31,132 nucleotides of DNA. Origin: BHER01 sp051652245. GTDB lineage: Bacteria > Bacillota_I > Bacilli_A > Culicoidibacterales > Culicoidibacteraceae. The notes beneath the pieces were generated by a model. That model had not been told where the DNA came from. It ran no database searches and saw only the letters and a program-made list of their open reading frames with translations. Location of the stretch: the NCBI GenBank assembly GCA_051652245.1, contig JBOFTV010000007.1, forward strand, positions 1 to 31,132, given 5' to 3'. Below, one piece after another: positions 31,037 through 31,132 of this stretch (positions within the stretch are counted from its first letter, which is position 1; the number at the start of each line of letters is the position of its first letter). The position numbers were made by a program, and so were the translations under genes.

Positions 31037-31132
31037 CTAAAGCGAAAAGATTTGTTCCTTGATATAATCACTTTTGGCCATGCGATCTTTTTCATTAACT
31101 ATTTGTGTCCAACCAAGTTCATTTGTTGTATT
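31037..31132 (-). CDS. Partial gene, C-terminal 31 residues, unidentified
   Basis: A minus-strand frame enters from beyond the window and ends at TAG (31037-31039). The visible end reads NTTNELGWTQIVNEKDRMAK, then SDYIKEQIFSL. The mixed, hydrophilic composition is protein-like, but it is too short to name. It lies about 45 bases upstream of the rplU promoter, with no clear terminator between. Confidence 0.5.
   Translation of the reverse strand, partial: NTTNELGWTQIVNEKDRMAKSDYIKEQIFSL

Overview
The window looks like chromosomal core from a low-GC, fermentative member of the Bacillota (Firmicutes). The evidence is AT-rich spacers, AGGAGG-type ribosome sites, sigma-A-type promoters, a single-chain glycyl-tRNA synthetase, L27 with a cleavable N-terminus plus its protease Prp, and a 6S RNA next to tcdA as in Bacillus. 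UGA is a true stop: recO and uraA end in UGA inside ATGA overlaps, and Trp is UGG. This excludes the mycoplasma code, although the short SMC (992 aa) is mycoplasma-like. A lineage between Bacilli and Mollicutes, or Erysipelotrichia-like, is my inference; the genus cannot be read from the sequence. Every supported gene is on the minus strand, so transcription runs from high to low coordinates.

Layout in transcription order. 31132-29882: the end of an unidentified gene, then a consensus promoter and structured leader driving rplU-prp-rpmA and a strong terminator. 29775-28237: obg, with a long inverted repeat in its upstream region, then 6S RNA with its own promoter at the end of obg. 28197-21296: tcdA, then ybeY-cdd-LRR protein-era-recO-hemW-MFS. 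This is the classical ybeY/cdd/era/recO cluster, interrupted by an internalin-like leucine-rich-repeat membrane protein. 21285-14971: ntdP-thioredoxin, then yneF-yuiD-glyQS-dnaG-sigA, with sigA apparently starting at UUG. 14929-12784: uracil permease coupled to a TrmH-family rRNA methyltransferase. 12738-6341: smc-ftsY-ylxM-ffh, then rpsP-rpmG. 6292-2896: ldh, gapN and sodA, apparently each with its own promoter. 2441-589: a cellobiose-type PTS EIIC with a palindromic operator, and a small membrane protein. 554-248: a decayed IS66-family transposase end.

Most genes serve translation (L21, L27, L33, S16, GlyRS, Era, YbeY, Obg, Prp, methyltransferase, TcdA), protein targeting (Ffh, FtsY, YlxM) and chromosome work (SMC, DnaG, RecO). 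Transcription is represented by SigA and 6S RNA, which act on the same RNA polymerase. The low-coordinate end is metabolic: PTS sugar uptake, lactate formation, NADPH from GapN and superoxide removal. This suits an aerotolerant sugar fermenter.

Most worth a second look are the LRR protein inside the era cluster, the 6S RNA, the symmetrically shortened SMC arms, the operators at celB and gapN, the long inverted repeat before obg, and promoters built into the tails of upstream terminators. I found no CRISPR array, tRNA or rRNA, and no obvious unknown multi-gene system.
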